Shown here piece by piece: positions 24,317-32,750 of a stretch of 64,000 nt of DNA. The first letter of the stretch is position 1. Each line of letters opens with the position of its first letter. The notes under the pieces are model-generated. The model was not told the origin of the DNA. It saw only the letters and a program-made list of their open reading frames with translations, and ran no database searches. The position numbers and the translations under genes are program-made. Origin of the DNA: Nitrososphaerota archaeon (GTDB taxonomy: Archaea; Thermoproteota; Nitrososphaeria; Nitrososphaerales; JACQRY01); NCBI GenBank assembly GCA_016184315.1, contig JACPCU010000012.1, forward strand, positions 1-64,000, written 5' to 3'.

Positions 24317-25152
24317 AGACTCTCAGAGCGATAGTGGCCTCGGCGTGGGTAGGCTGGGAGAGAGAAATAGGTTGGACTAATCCTGTTGCCGGCATACTGG
24401 TTAGAACTGCACCGATAACGGCCGCGGTGCTTACCGCCGCTATGGTCTACTGGTTCGGCTCCTCGCGAGTCGGCGTCTTCAGTCCAGAGCGACTGGCCTT
24501 TGTGATTGTAGGGTCTTCCTTGTATGCTCATGTGGGTGCATATGCTTGGCTTCCTACTTCAGCCATAGCTGAAGGGAAATGGTCGAATGTTTTCACTCAT
24601 GTGTACATAACGTCAACATCGTCGATACCTTATCTTTTTGGAAGAGGCGTAGCTGCTTTCCTGAGCTCGGTGCCCATGGCAGTCTTCTCTTTGGTTGCAG
24701 CCTACTTCTTCGCCCAAGGCCTGTTAGGCTCAGCCCCGGCGATGACGGCTTCTCCTGCGTCGATCCTGATGCTTCTGGGTGCGCTGATCGTTGACTTCCC
24801 TGCAGCCATGGGGCTGGGGTTCATTTTGGCGTCCCACGCCATAATTGTGGGCAAGTTTGAGTGGGCTCTGCCAACCTATATCGCTGGAGTCTTGATGATC
24901 TTCTCCGAAGCCCTGTTTCCGGCGTCAGTGTTGCCGTGGCCACTGTCTCTTATCGCGGAGGCTTTGCCTTTCACGTATTTCATAAGGGCGTCTAGGGCAG
25001 CATTGATCTATGGGTCATGGGATCTTTATGTGTCAGCAATGGTGTATGCGCTGCCGAGTAGCTTGGTGTTGCTCTTCTTGGGGTTAATGGTCTTCAAATG
25101 GGGTGAGAAGAAGGGGAGACAGAAGGGTTTGATCGACAGGAAAGTAGGTTGA
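24313..25152 (+). CDS. ABC-2 type permease subunit
   Basis: 279 residues, about six membrane helices. The N-terminus is RAIVASAWVGWEREIGWTNPVAGILVRTAPITAAVLTAAMVYWF, with later helices around FLSSVPMAVFSLVAAYFFAQG, ILMLLGALIVDFPAAMGLGFILASHAII and PSSLVLLFLGLMVFKW. The final ABC-2-like block SVLPWPLSLIAEALPFTYFIRASRAALIYG resembles the first permease and suggests a heterodimer. GTG start in a GTGA overlap with the upstream stop. The C-terminus is basic and cytoplasmic. Confidence 0.92.
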   Translation: MKTLRAIVASAWVGWEREIGWTNPVAGILVRTAPITAAVLTAAMVYWFGSSRVGVFSPERLAFVIVGSSLYAHVGAYAWLPTSAIAEGKWSNVFTHVYITSTSSIPYLFGRGVAAFLSSVPMAVFSLVAAYFFAQGLLGSAPAMTASPASILMLLGALIVDFPAAMGLGFILASHAIIVGKFEWALPTYIAGVLMIFSEALFPASVLPWPLSLIAEALPFTYFIRASRAALIYGSWDLYVSAMVYALPSSLVLLFLGLMVFKWGEKKGRQKGLIDRKVG

Positions 25153-25222
25153 GGCATTCTTCTTATTCATAGGTTTATGCGGATATGTAATTCTGTGTCG
25201 GCTGCATGCCAACTGTTTTGAC

Positions 25223-26191
25223 TTAGCCTTTGATGCTGAGGGTGTTGGGGGCGAACATTGATTCCAAAGGCACTTCTTTGTCGACTAAGCCTTGCTCGAA
25301 CATGTATTGCAGCAATGCTTTGAGGACATGCCTGTTCTCTTCGATGGAGTATGGGTAAGGATCATCACCCATGAGCCGTTTCTCTTCTTCTAGAGCAGCT
25401 AGAGCCCAAGGGTAGCTCTCCTTTCCTTGCACAGGGTCGAGTCTAGCTGTGTAGCATGCCTTCTTAGCTTCTGTGAATGCTTTGTGGAGGCTTACGGCGA
25501 CCCATGGATTCGCGTCGTAGACGTCTCTGCGGATCACCACTGTGTGCATGATGGGGAATATGCGGGTCTTCCTGTAATACTCTATCTCCACTGTCTTGTA
25601 GTCTGGGAAGAGTCGTTTCACTTTGGTTGAGCCTCTTAGATATGAAGGCAGTAGGTGGGCCTCTGTTATGGCGTCGAGTTCCCCGGATTCTAGTAGCTGG
25701 TCTAGGGTGGTTGATTCAGGTATCATTTCGAGCTTGACGTTCATTCTCTGGGAGGTTATCTTCTCGGGTCTTTCGGTGAACCATCTGATCTTTTCTAGGG
25801 GGATGTCGTATTCGTGTTGGAGTATTCCTCTTATCCATATGGGTGCAGTCATGTGGTATCTTGGTGTGCCGACTTTCTTGCCGATTAGGTCTCTGGGCTC
25901 CTTGATGTTTGAGTCGGCGTTCACAAAGATGTAGGACTGTCTGAACAGTCTTGAGGGGAATACGGGTATGGCTATGAAAGGAGGGTTTTGGGCCGCTGCG
26001 GTGTAGTAGGATGATAGGCTTAGCTCTGACGCTTGAAACTCGTGGTGCTTCAGCATTCTGACAAAGATGTCGCTGGGATTCTCTATTGCAAGGTAGTTCA
26101 GCTCTACTCCCTCGGGTTTTACGGTTCCATCGATCAATGCGCGTGTCCGGTCATAGGTCATGGATGCGATGGTCAGGTTCATCTTAGACAT
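25223..26191 (-). CDS. 4,5-dihydroxyphthalate decarboxylase-like / NMT1-fold protein
   Basis: 322 residues from ATG 26191. The sequence MSKMNLTIASMTYDRTRALIDGTVKPEGVELNY, ENPSDIFVRML, ELSLSSYYTA, FIAIPVFPSRLFRQSYIFVN and LIGKKVGTPRYHMTAPIWIRGILQHEYD is typical of the family named for bacterial dihydroxyphthalate decarboxylase, which has a periplasmic-binding-protein fold. There is no signal peptide, so it is cytoplasmic. The ORF track extends to 26371, but the extra 60 residues are unlike the family, and a TATA-like CTTTATTTTAGC (26211-26222, minus strand) sits 25 bases before 26191. Whether it decarboxylates or only binds a ligand is unclear. Confidence 0.85.
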   Translation of the reverse strand: MSKMNLTIASMTYDRTRALIDGTVKPEGVELNYLAIENPSDIFVRMLKHHEFQASELSLSSYYTAAAQNPPFIAIPVFPSRLFRQSYIFVNADSNIKEPRDLIGKKVGTPRYHMTAPIWIRGILQHEYDIPLEKIRWFTERPEKITSQRMNVKLEMIPESTTLDQLLESGELDAITEAHLLPSYLRGSTKVKRLFPDYKTVEIEYYRKTRIFPIMHTVVIRRDVYDANPWVAVSLHKAFTEAKKACYTARLDPVQGKESYPWALAALEEEKRLMGDDPYPYSIEENRHVLKALLQYMFEQGLVDKEVPLESMFAPNTLSIKG

Positions 26192-26857
26192 GTTTCGGCG
26201 GATACGGTTAGCTAAAATAAAGTTAGCTGCAGGGCTGCTGTTCTCCGCTGCAGGTGTGTAGACTCCCTTCAAATATAAACTCAAATTTCTATGGTGTTGT
26301 TCAGTCATGGGACTTGCCATCCAGTGCGCTGGTGTGGGAATGGTCTGGGGGTTGCGCCTGCACGCACACACAATAGACCTCAGGGGGGATTTTAAAAAGA
26401 ATTGAAATGTGTTGATTTAATGAGATGGTGTCATCAAGGGATTGTCAGTTTCTGTGTGGGGTTGTTAGAGTGATGAAGGATTCTTGTGGTGGCGGTGAAT
26501 CTTTTTCTGGGGGCTCTATCGGTGTTGAAATATGTTGGGTGTGTGGGTTCTGACGACAGAATTGGGTATATCTGTTTAGACTACTGTCATTCCATAGTAT
26601 CATACCCGTTTATGTTATCATAACCGATGCGTGGGCTCCTGCGCGCGGTAGGTCTAGGGGGGTTATATAAAGCGGGTAAAGTGTCCATGTCCCGAAGTTT
26701 GAACAGAAGCTTTCATTGGCAAGTATGAAATCAGGATAGCAGCAAGGGCGGTTAGGACAAAAGTGCCGTATTAAGCTTAATCGTCAAATTACCAACGTAA
26801 GGCAAGCTGCGTGCTGCTTGCATGAGCTTTTAACTTGGTAGTTTTCTCTCGCTGACG
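26192..26857. other. Long intergenic region with several promoter-like elements
   Basis: About 665 bases without a supported gene. The minus strand has extra TATA-like elements near 26270 and 26388-26398 that could serve longer transcripts of the gene to the left. The plus strand has a strong TATA box (GGTTATATAAAGC, 26661-26673) with no ORF behind it, a 20-base palindrome (26802-26821), and the promoter of the FAD oxidase gene. Confidence 0.55.
26802..26821. promoter_or_regulatory. Palindrome upstream of FAD oxidase promoter
   Basis: GCAAGC-TGCGTGCT-GCTTGC, a perfect 6-bp inverted repeat, ends a few bases before the TATA-like AGCTTTTAACTT (26826-26837) of the gene starting at 26858. It could be an operator overlapping the BRE, or the terminator hairpin of a short upstream transcript. 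Confidence 0.4.
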
Positions 26858-28252
26858 ATGAGTCTGGTTGAGGCTTTGGCCGAGATTTTGAGTTCCAACC
26901 AAGTGGATGTTGACAGTGCGACGCTTACACGTTATTCCTATGATGCTAGTGAGTGTCCCGCTGCGAAGCCGGATTTGGTTGTGCTCCCAGTTACGGTGCA
27001 AGATGTTGTCTCAGTGGTTCGGCTAGCCAATAGGTTTAGAGTGCCGATTACGCCGGTGGTTTCAGGGACAAACGGGTGGGGTCTGCATATTCCTTTGCGT
27101 CGAGGGATAGTCATGGATCTTTCACGTATGAAAAAAGTCGTGGAGATCAATGAGGAGATGCGTTACATGGTGGTTGAACCCGGAACTACTGTTCAAACAG
27201 TTCAAGGGGTATTAGCTCAACGTGGATTATACACGAGTATTCCTAAGTCTTGTCCTGCTCAAGCCTCGATGCTCGCCAATCTCCTCATACAGGGAATGGG
27301 TGCTTCTCCTCTTAGGTTTGGCCCTCAGTCGGATATGATAAATGGTTTGGAGGCTGTTCTAGGTGGTGGAGAAGTTGTTCGATGCGGTTCCTGCGGATGC
27401 AGCCCATATTGGTTTGCGAGAACACCGTTGCCTGAGCTGGTGGGCCTGTTTTCAGGCTGGTACGGTTCAACCGGAATAGTGACGAAGATTAGCTTTCCAA
27501 TCTACAAGAAGCCAGCCTACATCGAGGTTGTATGCTTGGGAATAGAGAGACCTTTTGGCAAAGATTTAGGCTCACTGATTTCTTCCCTCGTAGATCTGGA
27601 CGTAGCCGAGGACATCTCCTGTTACACGCCTGGAGTGAAGTTCGTTGGAGACGATGTGAAACGTAGCAATAGTGAAATCGGTCTCTATCTTTACGCTACA
27701 GTGTCTGGTGTCTCGCAGATTCTGATTAAAGCGAAGCGGAGAGCACTAGTAGATCTAGCTGATAAATCATCAGTCGGTGGAAGACCAGTCAGAATCATGA
27801 GTTTGTCTAAGGAGGATCGAAGTAAGTATCTGAAGCTGCCGAGTCTCATCGACTTTGATGTTGAACGTTTCGGAGGATCTACCAATCCGTGCTGCCATAT
27901 CCCGTTCTCCAAGTGGGCAACCACTATGACTCAGGTTCAGCGAGCATGCCATTCCCTCGGGCGAAAACCTGAGTTTAGGTTGGAGGCTTTCAGTGGATCT
28001 CACTACGGTTCCATGATGACCTATCTGCGATTCAACAAAGATGACAAGAAAGACGTAGAAACGATCAGGCGACTCGTACGCCGCGTCGTCGAGATCTACG
28101 TTGATAATGGAGGTCTAGTGTGGAAGGCTCCACCATGGGCTTGGAAGATCCAGATGAACAAGAGCTCAGCTGGCTTCACTAAGCTCTTGACCAAAGTCAA
28201 GAAGACATTGGATCCCAATGGAATTATGAGTCCAAGTAGAATTATTGGTTGA
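26858..28252 (+). CDS. FAD-binding (VAO/GlcD-type) oxidoreductase
   Basis: 464 residues. The PCMH-type FAD domain shows KPDLVVLPVTVQDVVSVVRLANRFRVPITPVVSGTNGWG, RGIVMDLSRMKKVVEINEEMRYMVVEPGTTVQTVQGVL and GMGASPLRFGPQSDMINGLEAVLGGGEVVRCGS...YGSTGIVTKISF. The C-terminal cap domain ends TKVKKTLDPNGIMSPSRII, as in vanillyl-alcohol oxidase and glycolate oxidase subunits. It oxidises a hydroxyl or phenolic substrate; none can be named. ATG about 25 bases after a TATA-like element, hence a leaderless message. No electron-transfer partner is adjacent. Confidence 0.92.
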   Translation: MSLVEALAEILSSNQVDVDSATLTRYSYDASECPAAKPDLVVLPVTVQDVVSVVRLANRFRVPITPVVSGTNGWGLHIPLRRGIVMDLSRMKKVVEINEEMRYMVVEPGTTVQTVQGVLAQRGLYTSIPKSCPAQASMLANLLIQGMGASPLRFGPQSDMINGLEAVLGGGEVVRCGSCGCSPYWFARTPLPELVGLFSGWYGSTGIVTKISFPIYKKPAYIEVVCLGIERPFGKDLGSLISSLVDLDVAEDISCYTPGVKFVGDDVKRSNSEIGLYLYATVSGVSQILIKAKRRALVDLADKSSVGGRPVRIMSLSKEDRSKYLKLPSLIDFDVERFGGSTNPCCHIPFSKWATTMTQVQRACHSLGRKPEFRLEAFSGSHYGSMMTYLRFNKDDKKDVETIRRLVRRVVEIYVDNGGLVWKAPPWAWKIQMNKSSAGFTKLLTKVKKTLDPNGIMSPSRIIG

Positions 28253-28259
28253 AGGAGTA

Positions 28260-28367
28260 TTGACAAAAACTGATTATAAGAGGAACGTTAAGAGTTATTC
28301 TGCTGAGGGTTGGATAACGGCCGACATCGTACAAGAATTTCTAGATCGTGGTGAAGAATTTGAGTGA
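28260..28367 (+). CDS. Short ORF, unknown (35 residues)
   Basis: A TTG-initiated frame directly after the FAD oxidase stop encodes MTKTDYKRNVKSYSAEGWITADIVQEFLDRGEEFE and overlaps the start of the UPF0175 remnant. I recognise no family. It could be a real small protein or chance; it is listed because spacing (GGAG about 5 bases upstream) would permit translation. Confidence 0.25.
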   Translation: MTKTDYKRNVKSYSAEGWITADIVQEFLDRGEEFE

Positions 28368-28679
28368 AAGAATATCACTTGTTATTCCGAAACGAACCAA
28401 GGAAACCATAAAGGAACTATAGGATCTCCTAGGCGAAGACCCAGTCGAGTCTCCTAAGAAAGCTGGTCGACAAAGGTCTAGCTGAAGTGAAAAATGGACA
28501 TAGCCATAGACAATTACATTAGAGGGAAGACTTCCTTGGAGCAGTCATCTAAGATTGCTGGAGTAACCATCTGGAATCTACTTGAGGAGCTAAGAAAGAG
28601 AAAGGCAGCTCTGAAATACTCTATCGTCGACGCCGACGAGGAAATTCAGAGAATAATCAATAAGAAAAGGTCAAAGTAA
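28351..28679 (+). pseudogene. Broken UPF0175-family antitoxin
   Basis: Pieces of one small UPF0175/DUF antitoxin lie in order but out of frame. GTG 28351 opens NLSERISLVIPKRTKETIKEL and ends at TAG 28420. A second frame gives SSLLRKLVDKGLAEVKNG, and a third (28494-28679, the 61-residue ORF in the track) gives AIDNYIRGKTSLEQSSKIAGVTIWNLLEELRKRKAALKYS, the family's helix-turn-helix block. One nonsense codon and two shifts therefore break the gene. The usual DUF3368 PIN-like toxin is absent. Only the last piece could still be translated. Confidence 0.7.
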
Positions 28680-28822
28680 AACAAACGGGGACCTCTGAAT
28701 GTCTGTTTATCATGCTTCCGAGGGCCTGTCTTGCAGACAAAACAGCCATAACCTCGTAGACGCGGCTAGATACTACTTCAACCTGAAACTGTTTTATCAA
28801 ACCACTATGGGCAGGATTTCCT

Positions 28823-29650
28823 GTGCCTAAAGTCAACATAAACGGTTTTGGAATGCATTATGAGCTGGAAGGAAACGGCCCTCCTCTCGTCTTGATACCT
28901 GGGACAGGTACTCACTGCCATACATGGAAGATATACCAAGTGCCCTTCTTCAGCAAGCATTTCCAAGTCCTCATCTTTGATCACCGCGGAATAGGCTACT
29001 CAGACAAACCTGATGTCAAATACTCTACACGCCTATTCGCTGATGATCTTAACGAGCTGCTCAACCACCTGCGTATTGACAAAGCCCATGTGCTCGGTCA
29101 CTCCATGGGGGGCAGAGTCGCCCAGTGGCTGGCTTTGGAGCATCCCGAGAAGGTTAAGAGCCTTGTGCTGGCAGCGACTGGCCCCGGAAAATATAGGCCT
29201 GAAATGGAATATCCACGTGGGGTTCCCCTTAGCACAGCTTTGAAGCTGGTAGACTGCAGGTTTGAAGATTTCATCAAAGACCATTTCTCAAGTGGCTTCT
29301 GGTTTAACCCTGAATTCAAGGAGAAGAATCCTGAGGAGTTCGAGAAGATCCAGCGGGTGTTCCTAGAAGTGATGCCTGAGCCCAAGCCCTATCTGCGCCA
29401 CGTAGTAGCTAGGCAGGAACATGAGTTGACAGATCGAGTAGACAAGATAAAACAGCCTACGCTTGTGATTGTAGGTGAAAACGACAGGGTTCTGGGGAAC
29501 GGCACAGACCATGTTGAATCATCCAGATTCATGGCTGGAAAGATCCTTGGCGCCCAGCTGGTAACTATTGGCAAGGTTAGACATGGGCTTTTCTGGGAAG
29601 CACACGAGGAGACTAACAGTCGCATATTGGACTTTCTGCGCTCCCACTAA
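28823..29650 (+). CDS. Alpha/beta-fold hydrolase
   Basis: 275 residues with the full hydrolase pattern: strand NGFGMHYELEGNGPPLVLIPGTGTHCHTW (oxyanion region), FDHRGIGYSDKP, nucleophile elbow GHSMGG, catalytic Asp region VIVGENDRVLG, and C-terminal His in VRHGLFWEA. It is closest in style to 3-oxoadipate enol-lactonase or BioH-like esterases, but substrate cannot be inferred. GTG start at 28823. It sits alone between a degraded antitoxin and the molybdopterin oxidoreductase. Confidence 0.92.
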   Translation: MPKVNINGFGMHYELEGNGPPLVLIPGTGTHCHTWKIYQVPFFSKHFQVLIFDHRGIGYSDKPDVKYSTRLFADDLNELLNHLRIDKAHVLGHSMGGRVAQWLALEHPEKVKSLVLAATGPGKYRPEMEYPRGVPLSTALKLVDCRFEDFIKDHFSSGFWFNPEFKEKNPEEFEKIQRVFLEVMPEPKPYLRHVVARQEHELTDRVDKIKQPTLVIVGENDRVLGNGTDHVESSRFMAGKILGAQLVTIGKVRHGLFWEAHEETNSRILDFLRSH

Positions 29651-29954
29651 GAGATCTAAAAGACTTATGTGCCATTTGAGAGCAGAAAGAAAAGCTCGGT
29701 CATTAGGTCTATGCTGGCCTATTCCAAACTAACCGAGAACCGGGAAGGCTTTTAGCCGATTCCAATTTTCTTTAACCCTGATCTGACTATAGCTACCTCA
29801 GAAAAAAGAGTAGGGCTTTCAATTGTTTAACCAGAATGATGTGATTCGAGAAGTGAGAGCAAGTACGCATCATTTTCCGCGGCTCACACCTAACAGACTC
29901 TTCCAAACATGCCTTCGATATTATTCTTAAATAACGGGACAGTCACTCATCAGA
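29651..29954. other. Intergenic region with promoter
   Basis: About 300 bases, A/T-rich, no gene seen. A TATA-like TTCTTAAATAACG (29924-29936) about 25 bases before the ATG at 29955 is the likely promoter of the molybdopterin oxidoreductase gene. Confidence 0.55.
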
Positions 29955-32462
29955 ATGTTGCAGTCCACCGATGAGCCCATCGTAGTCAGGTCAACATGCT
30001 CTCTTTGCCAGAACTATTGCGGATTATTGGCCCACAGGATAGGCCAGAAGGTGGTGAAGCTGGAAGGTGACCCCGACAATCCGAGGAATCACGGTCACCT
30101 TTGCGCTAAGGGGCTATCCGGTTTCCTGACGCTTTACTCTTCCCAGAGAATTAAGAAACCGCTCAAGCGGACAAATTCGCAGAAAGGTCTTGGTGTTGAT
30201 CCCAAGTGGACGGAGATCAGCTGGGAGGAAGCTATCGATACCGTAGCGGAGCGACTCGCAAAGGTGCTTAAAGAGAACCCACGCCGAATCGCGATAAATA
30301 CCTTCGATCATCCTGCTATGTACGGAGGAGTCCAAAGTGCTTGGGCAACCGCCATCTCAGCTTCAAGAATCGGGGCAGGAGGATTTCTCTGCGGAACAGG
30401 GGTTCACCCAATAATCTTTCTTAACACTGCCACTTTTGAGCATACTCCTGACACTGAGTACGCGAAGTTCCTCCTTCTCTTGGGTGCGCAGGCTGGCTCG
30501 ATAATCCACTACGATACGATGAATGCTGCTCGGAACATCGCCGAGAAGCGACCAGGGGGCGTGAAGGTAGTCTCCGTAGATCCCTTGGCCTCTTACGCTG
30601 GTTCAAAGGCTGAGGAATGGATACCGATTCGCCCGGGGACTGACGCTGCCTTTGTTCTCTCTATCGCCAATCTCTTGGTCAACGAGTACGGGATCTACGA
30701 CGCTAGTTTTCTCAAGGAGAAGACAAACGCTCCTTACTTGATTAGACCTAATGGCCGTTACGCAAAGAATCCTGAAACCAGCAAACCATTGGTGTGGGAT
30801 GCTGTGGAAGGACGGGCAAAGACCTACGATGCTGATGTAACGGATTTTGCCCTTGAAGGAAGTTACATGGTCAACGACGAGGAGTGCAAGCCGAGTTTTC
30901 AGCAGGTAAAGGATCACCTGAAGAAGTACACACCAGAGTACGCATCACAAATCACTACGATCCCCCCTGAGGTGATACGCCGAGTGGCCAAAGAAATGGG
31001 AGAAGCCGCGTCAATAGGTCAAACCATCACCATAGACGGGGTAGAATTGCCGTACCGTCCTGTATCGGTAGTCTGGTATCGCGGCATAAGCTCGCACAAG
31101 AACAGTTTCCTTACAAGCTGCTCCGCCATGATGCTTTGCGTCCTCCTTGGAGCGGTGCAGGTACCCGGAGCTATTCGCGGGCATCCCCCAATGGATGAGT
31201 ACGTAACCAGTGAAGGTCTGATGGCGCCCAGCAGTCCTCCTACGCACACTATGCGGACAATGCCATATCCAGTGAGACCGGTTAAGAAGCCTTCGAGCAT
31301 CGACGCCATCGAACTTTTCCCCGTAGCCCACGGCACACACGGAGTATACAACTATGTGGTGTCTAACCCTGAGCGGTTCGGTTACAAGCCAGCTGAGTAC
31401 CCGTACCCAGAAATCTTATTCATTTTCAGAGCAAACAACGTGGAGAACACAGTTTCACCCCAAATGGTAGCTAATGTATTCGCCAAGATCCCCTTCGTCG
31501 TAGCGTTTGCCGTAGAACCTGACGCATCCGTCAACCTTGCGGACATAGTTTTCCCGGACCTGCACCATCTTGAAAGGCTCGCTGAAACCGTGTACAACCG
31601 TGTTGATGAACCTGGGTATTGGTATGCAGCCAAACCCGTCGTAGGACCGCCGTTCGATCCGCCGTACGACAAGATTGTCAACAACGCGGAGATTTTCTTG
31701 GCCATAGCGGAAAAGGCTAAGTTCCTTAGCGAGGTCTACAGGACATTAAACAGGATGTGGCGTCTCGAAGGTACGCAATACGAGCTCAACCCCAACGGGA
31801 AATACACCTATCAGGAATTGGCCGATAGGTACCTGAAGAAGAATCTAGGTTCAGATAAGGGCCTCGACTGGCTCCTCAGCCCGAACGGAGGATTAATCGT
31901 CTTCAGCAACTCTCATCTTGAAGATTACAAGGGAGCGTTCCGAAAAGGAAGGATACACCTCTACTACGAGTTCCTCCTCCCGGCTGGCGAAGAGGTCAAA
32001 AGGGTCACAAAAGAGCTTGGTTTGCCTTGGGACACTTCGGACTATCAGCCCATCCCCGACTGGAAACCCTGCTCGTCATACCTGAAACGCAACGACGAGT
32101 TCGACCTATTCATCACCAACTATAAAGTACCCATTCTGCCCCACGGCCACAGAACCAACCCATTGTTAAGGAGCCTAGTAGCCTCCCACCGCTTGGATGG
32201 GGTCCTGATTAATCCTGCAACAGCGGCAAAGAAAGGCATCAAGGAAGGGGATGAGATATGGATTGAGACTCAGAGAGGATACAAGGCCAAAGCTGTTGCC
32301 ATGCTCACTGAGCGAGTCCACCCAGATGTGTTAGCTACGCTTCAGCATCGTATCTCCAAAGGCGTCGAACTTCAAGAAACCCTCAAGATGGACGACGATC
32401 TAATAGGTTTCGTCAACGCCTCAGTCGACACATGTCAGCTAGCAAAGATCCAAAAGGCATAG
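29955..32462 (+). CDS. Molybdopterin (bis-MGD) oxidoreductase, DMSO reductase family
   Basis: 835 residues. The N-terminal 4Fe-4S motif is CSLCQNYC...GHLCAKG, followed by GLGVDPKWTEISWEEAIDTVAERL. A candidate Mo-ligand cysteine lies in FLCGTGVHP. Then come GAQAGSIIHYDTMNAARNIAEKR, EEWIPIRPGTDAAFVLSIANLLV and the C-terminal beta-barrel with LINPATAAKKGIKEGDEIWIETQRGYKAKA. No TAT signal, so it is cytoplasmic. Relatives by pattern include thiosulfate reductase-like proteins, acetylene hydratase and transhydroxylases; no exact assignment is possible. No electron-transfer subunit is adjacent. A paralogue lies at 48724-51264, and a fragment of a third copy at 48105. Confidence 0.93.
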   Translation: MLQSTDEPIVVRSTCSLCQNYCGLLAHRIGQKVVKLEGDPDNPRNHGHLCAKGLSGFLTLYSSQRIKKPLKRTNSQKGLGVDPKWTEISWEEAIDTVAERLAKVLKENPRRIAINTFDHPAMYGGVQSAWATAISASRIGAGGFLCGTGVHPIIFLNTATFEHTPDTEYAKFLLLLGAQAGSIIHYDTMNAARNIAEKRPGGVKVVSVDPLASYAGSKAEEWIPIRPGTDAAFVLSIANLLVNEYGIYDASFLKEKTNAPYLIRPNGRYAKNPETSKPLVWDAVEGRAKTYDADVTDFALEGSYMVNDEECKPSFQQVKDHLKKYTPEYASQITTIPPEVIRRVAKEMGEAASIGQTITIDGVELPYRPVSVVWYRGISSHKNSFLTSCSAMMLCVLLGAVQVPGAIRGHPPMDEYVTSEGLMAPSSPPTHTMRTMPYPVRPVKKPSSIDAIELFPVAHGTHGVYNYVVSNPERFGYKPAEYPYPEILFIFRANNVENTVSPQMVANVFAKIPFVVAFAVEPDASVNLADIVFPDLHHLERLAETVYNRVDEPGYWYAAKPVVGPPFDPPYDKIVNNAEIFLAIAEKAKFLSEVYRTLNRMWRLEGTQYELNPNGKYTYQELADRYLKKNLGSDKGLDWLLSPNGGLIVFSNSHLEDYKGAFRKGRIHLYYEFLLPAGEEVKRVTKELGLPWDTSDYQPIPDWKPCSSYLKRNDEFDLFITNYKVPILPHGHRTNPLLRSLVASHRLDGVLINPATAAKKGIKEGDEIWIETQRGYKAKAVAMLTERVHPDVLATLQHRISKGVELQETLKMDDDLIGFVNASVDTCQLAKIQKA

Positions 32463-32588
32463 ATATCCTAACGTTCAAAAGCCCAGACGTGCTTGAGCAA
32501 AACAGACATTGCTAAGTGGCGCAATCTAGAAGGACTGCAGATTTAGTTATTTTGGACTAGTTGTTTTCCGGAATGCAGAGCTAGAGTG
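32463..32588. other. Convergent intergenic spacer
   Basis: Short A/T-rich spacer between two converging genes; nothing recognised. Confidence 0.4.
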
Positions 32589-32723
32589 TCAAATGTATTT
32601 GCTTGGATTCTTCTTGAAGATATTCATGCACCCGTCACAGCAGAAGTAGTATGTTTTGCCTTCATGGACCAATTCCACCGCTTCATCTTCTTCAACTTCC
32701 ATTTCGCAGACAGGATCCTGCAT
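32589..32723 (-). CDS. YHS-domain metal-binding small protein
   Basis: 44 residues, below the ORF track's length limit. It reads MQDPVCEMEVEEDEAVELVHEG followed by KTYYFCCDGCMNIFKKNPSKYI. The DPVC(G/E)M opening, the KTYYFCCDGC strand and the F..NP..Y ending are the complete YHS/TRASH-like motif, with cysteines suited to Cu or other soft metals. It begins 27 bases after the copA stop on the same strand, so it is probably the distal gene of that operon, where such proteins may deliver or sense copper. The plus-strand ORF 32586-32807 is its shadow. Confidence 0.9.
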   Translation of the reverse strand: MQDPVCEMEVEEDEAVELVHEGKTYYFCCDGCMNIFKKNPSKYI

Positions 32724-32750
32724 AGTTCTTACCTCCTTCCTCTCCCATAT

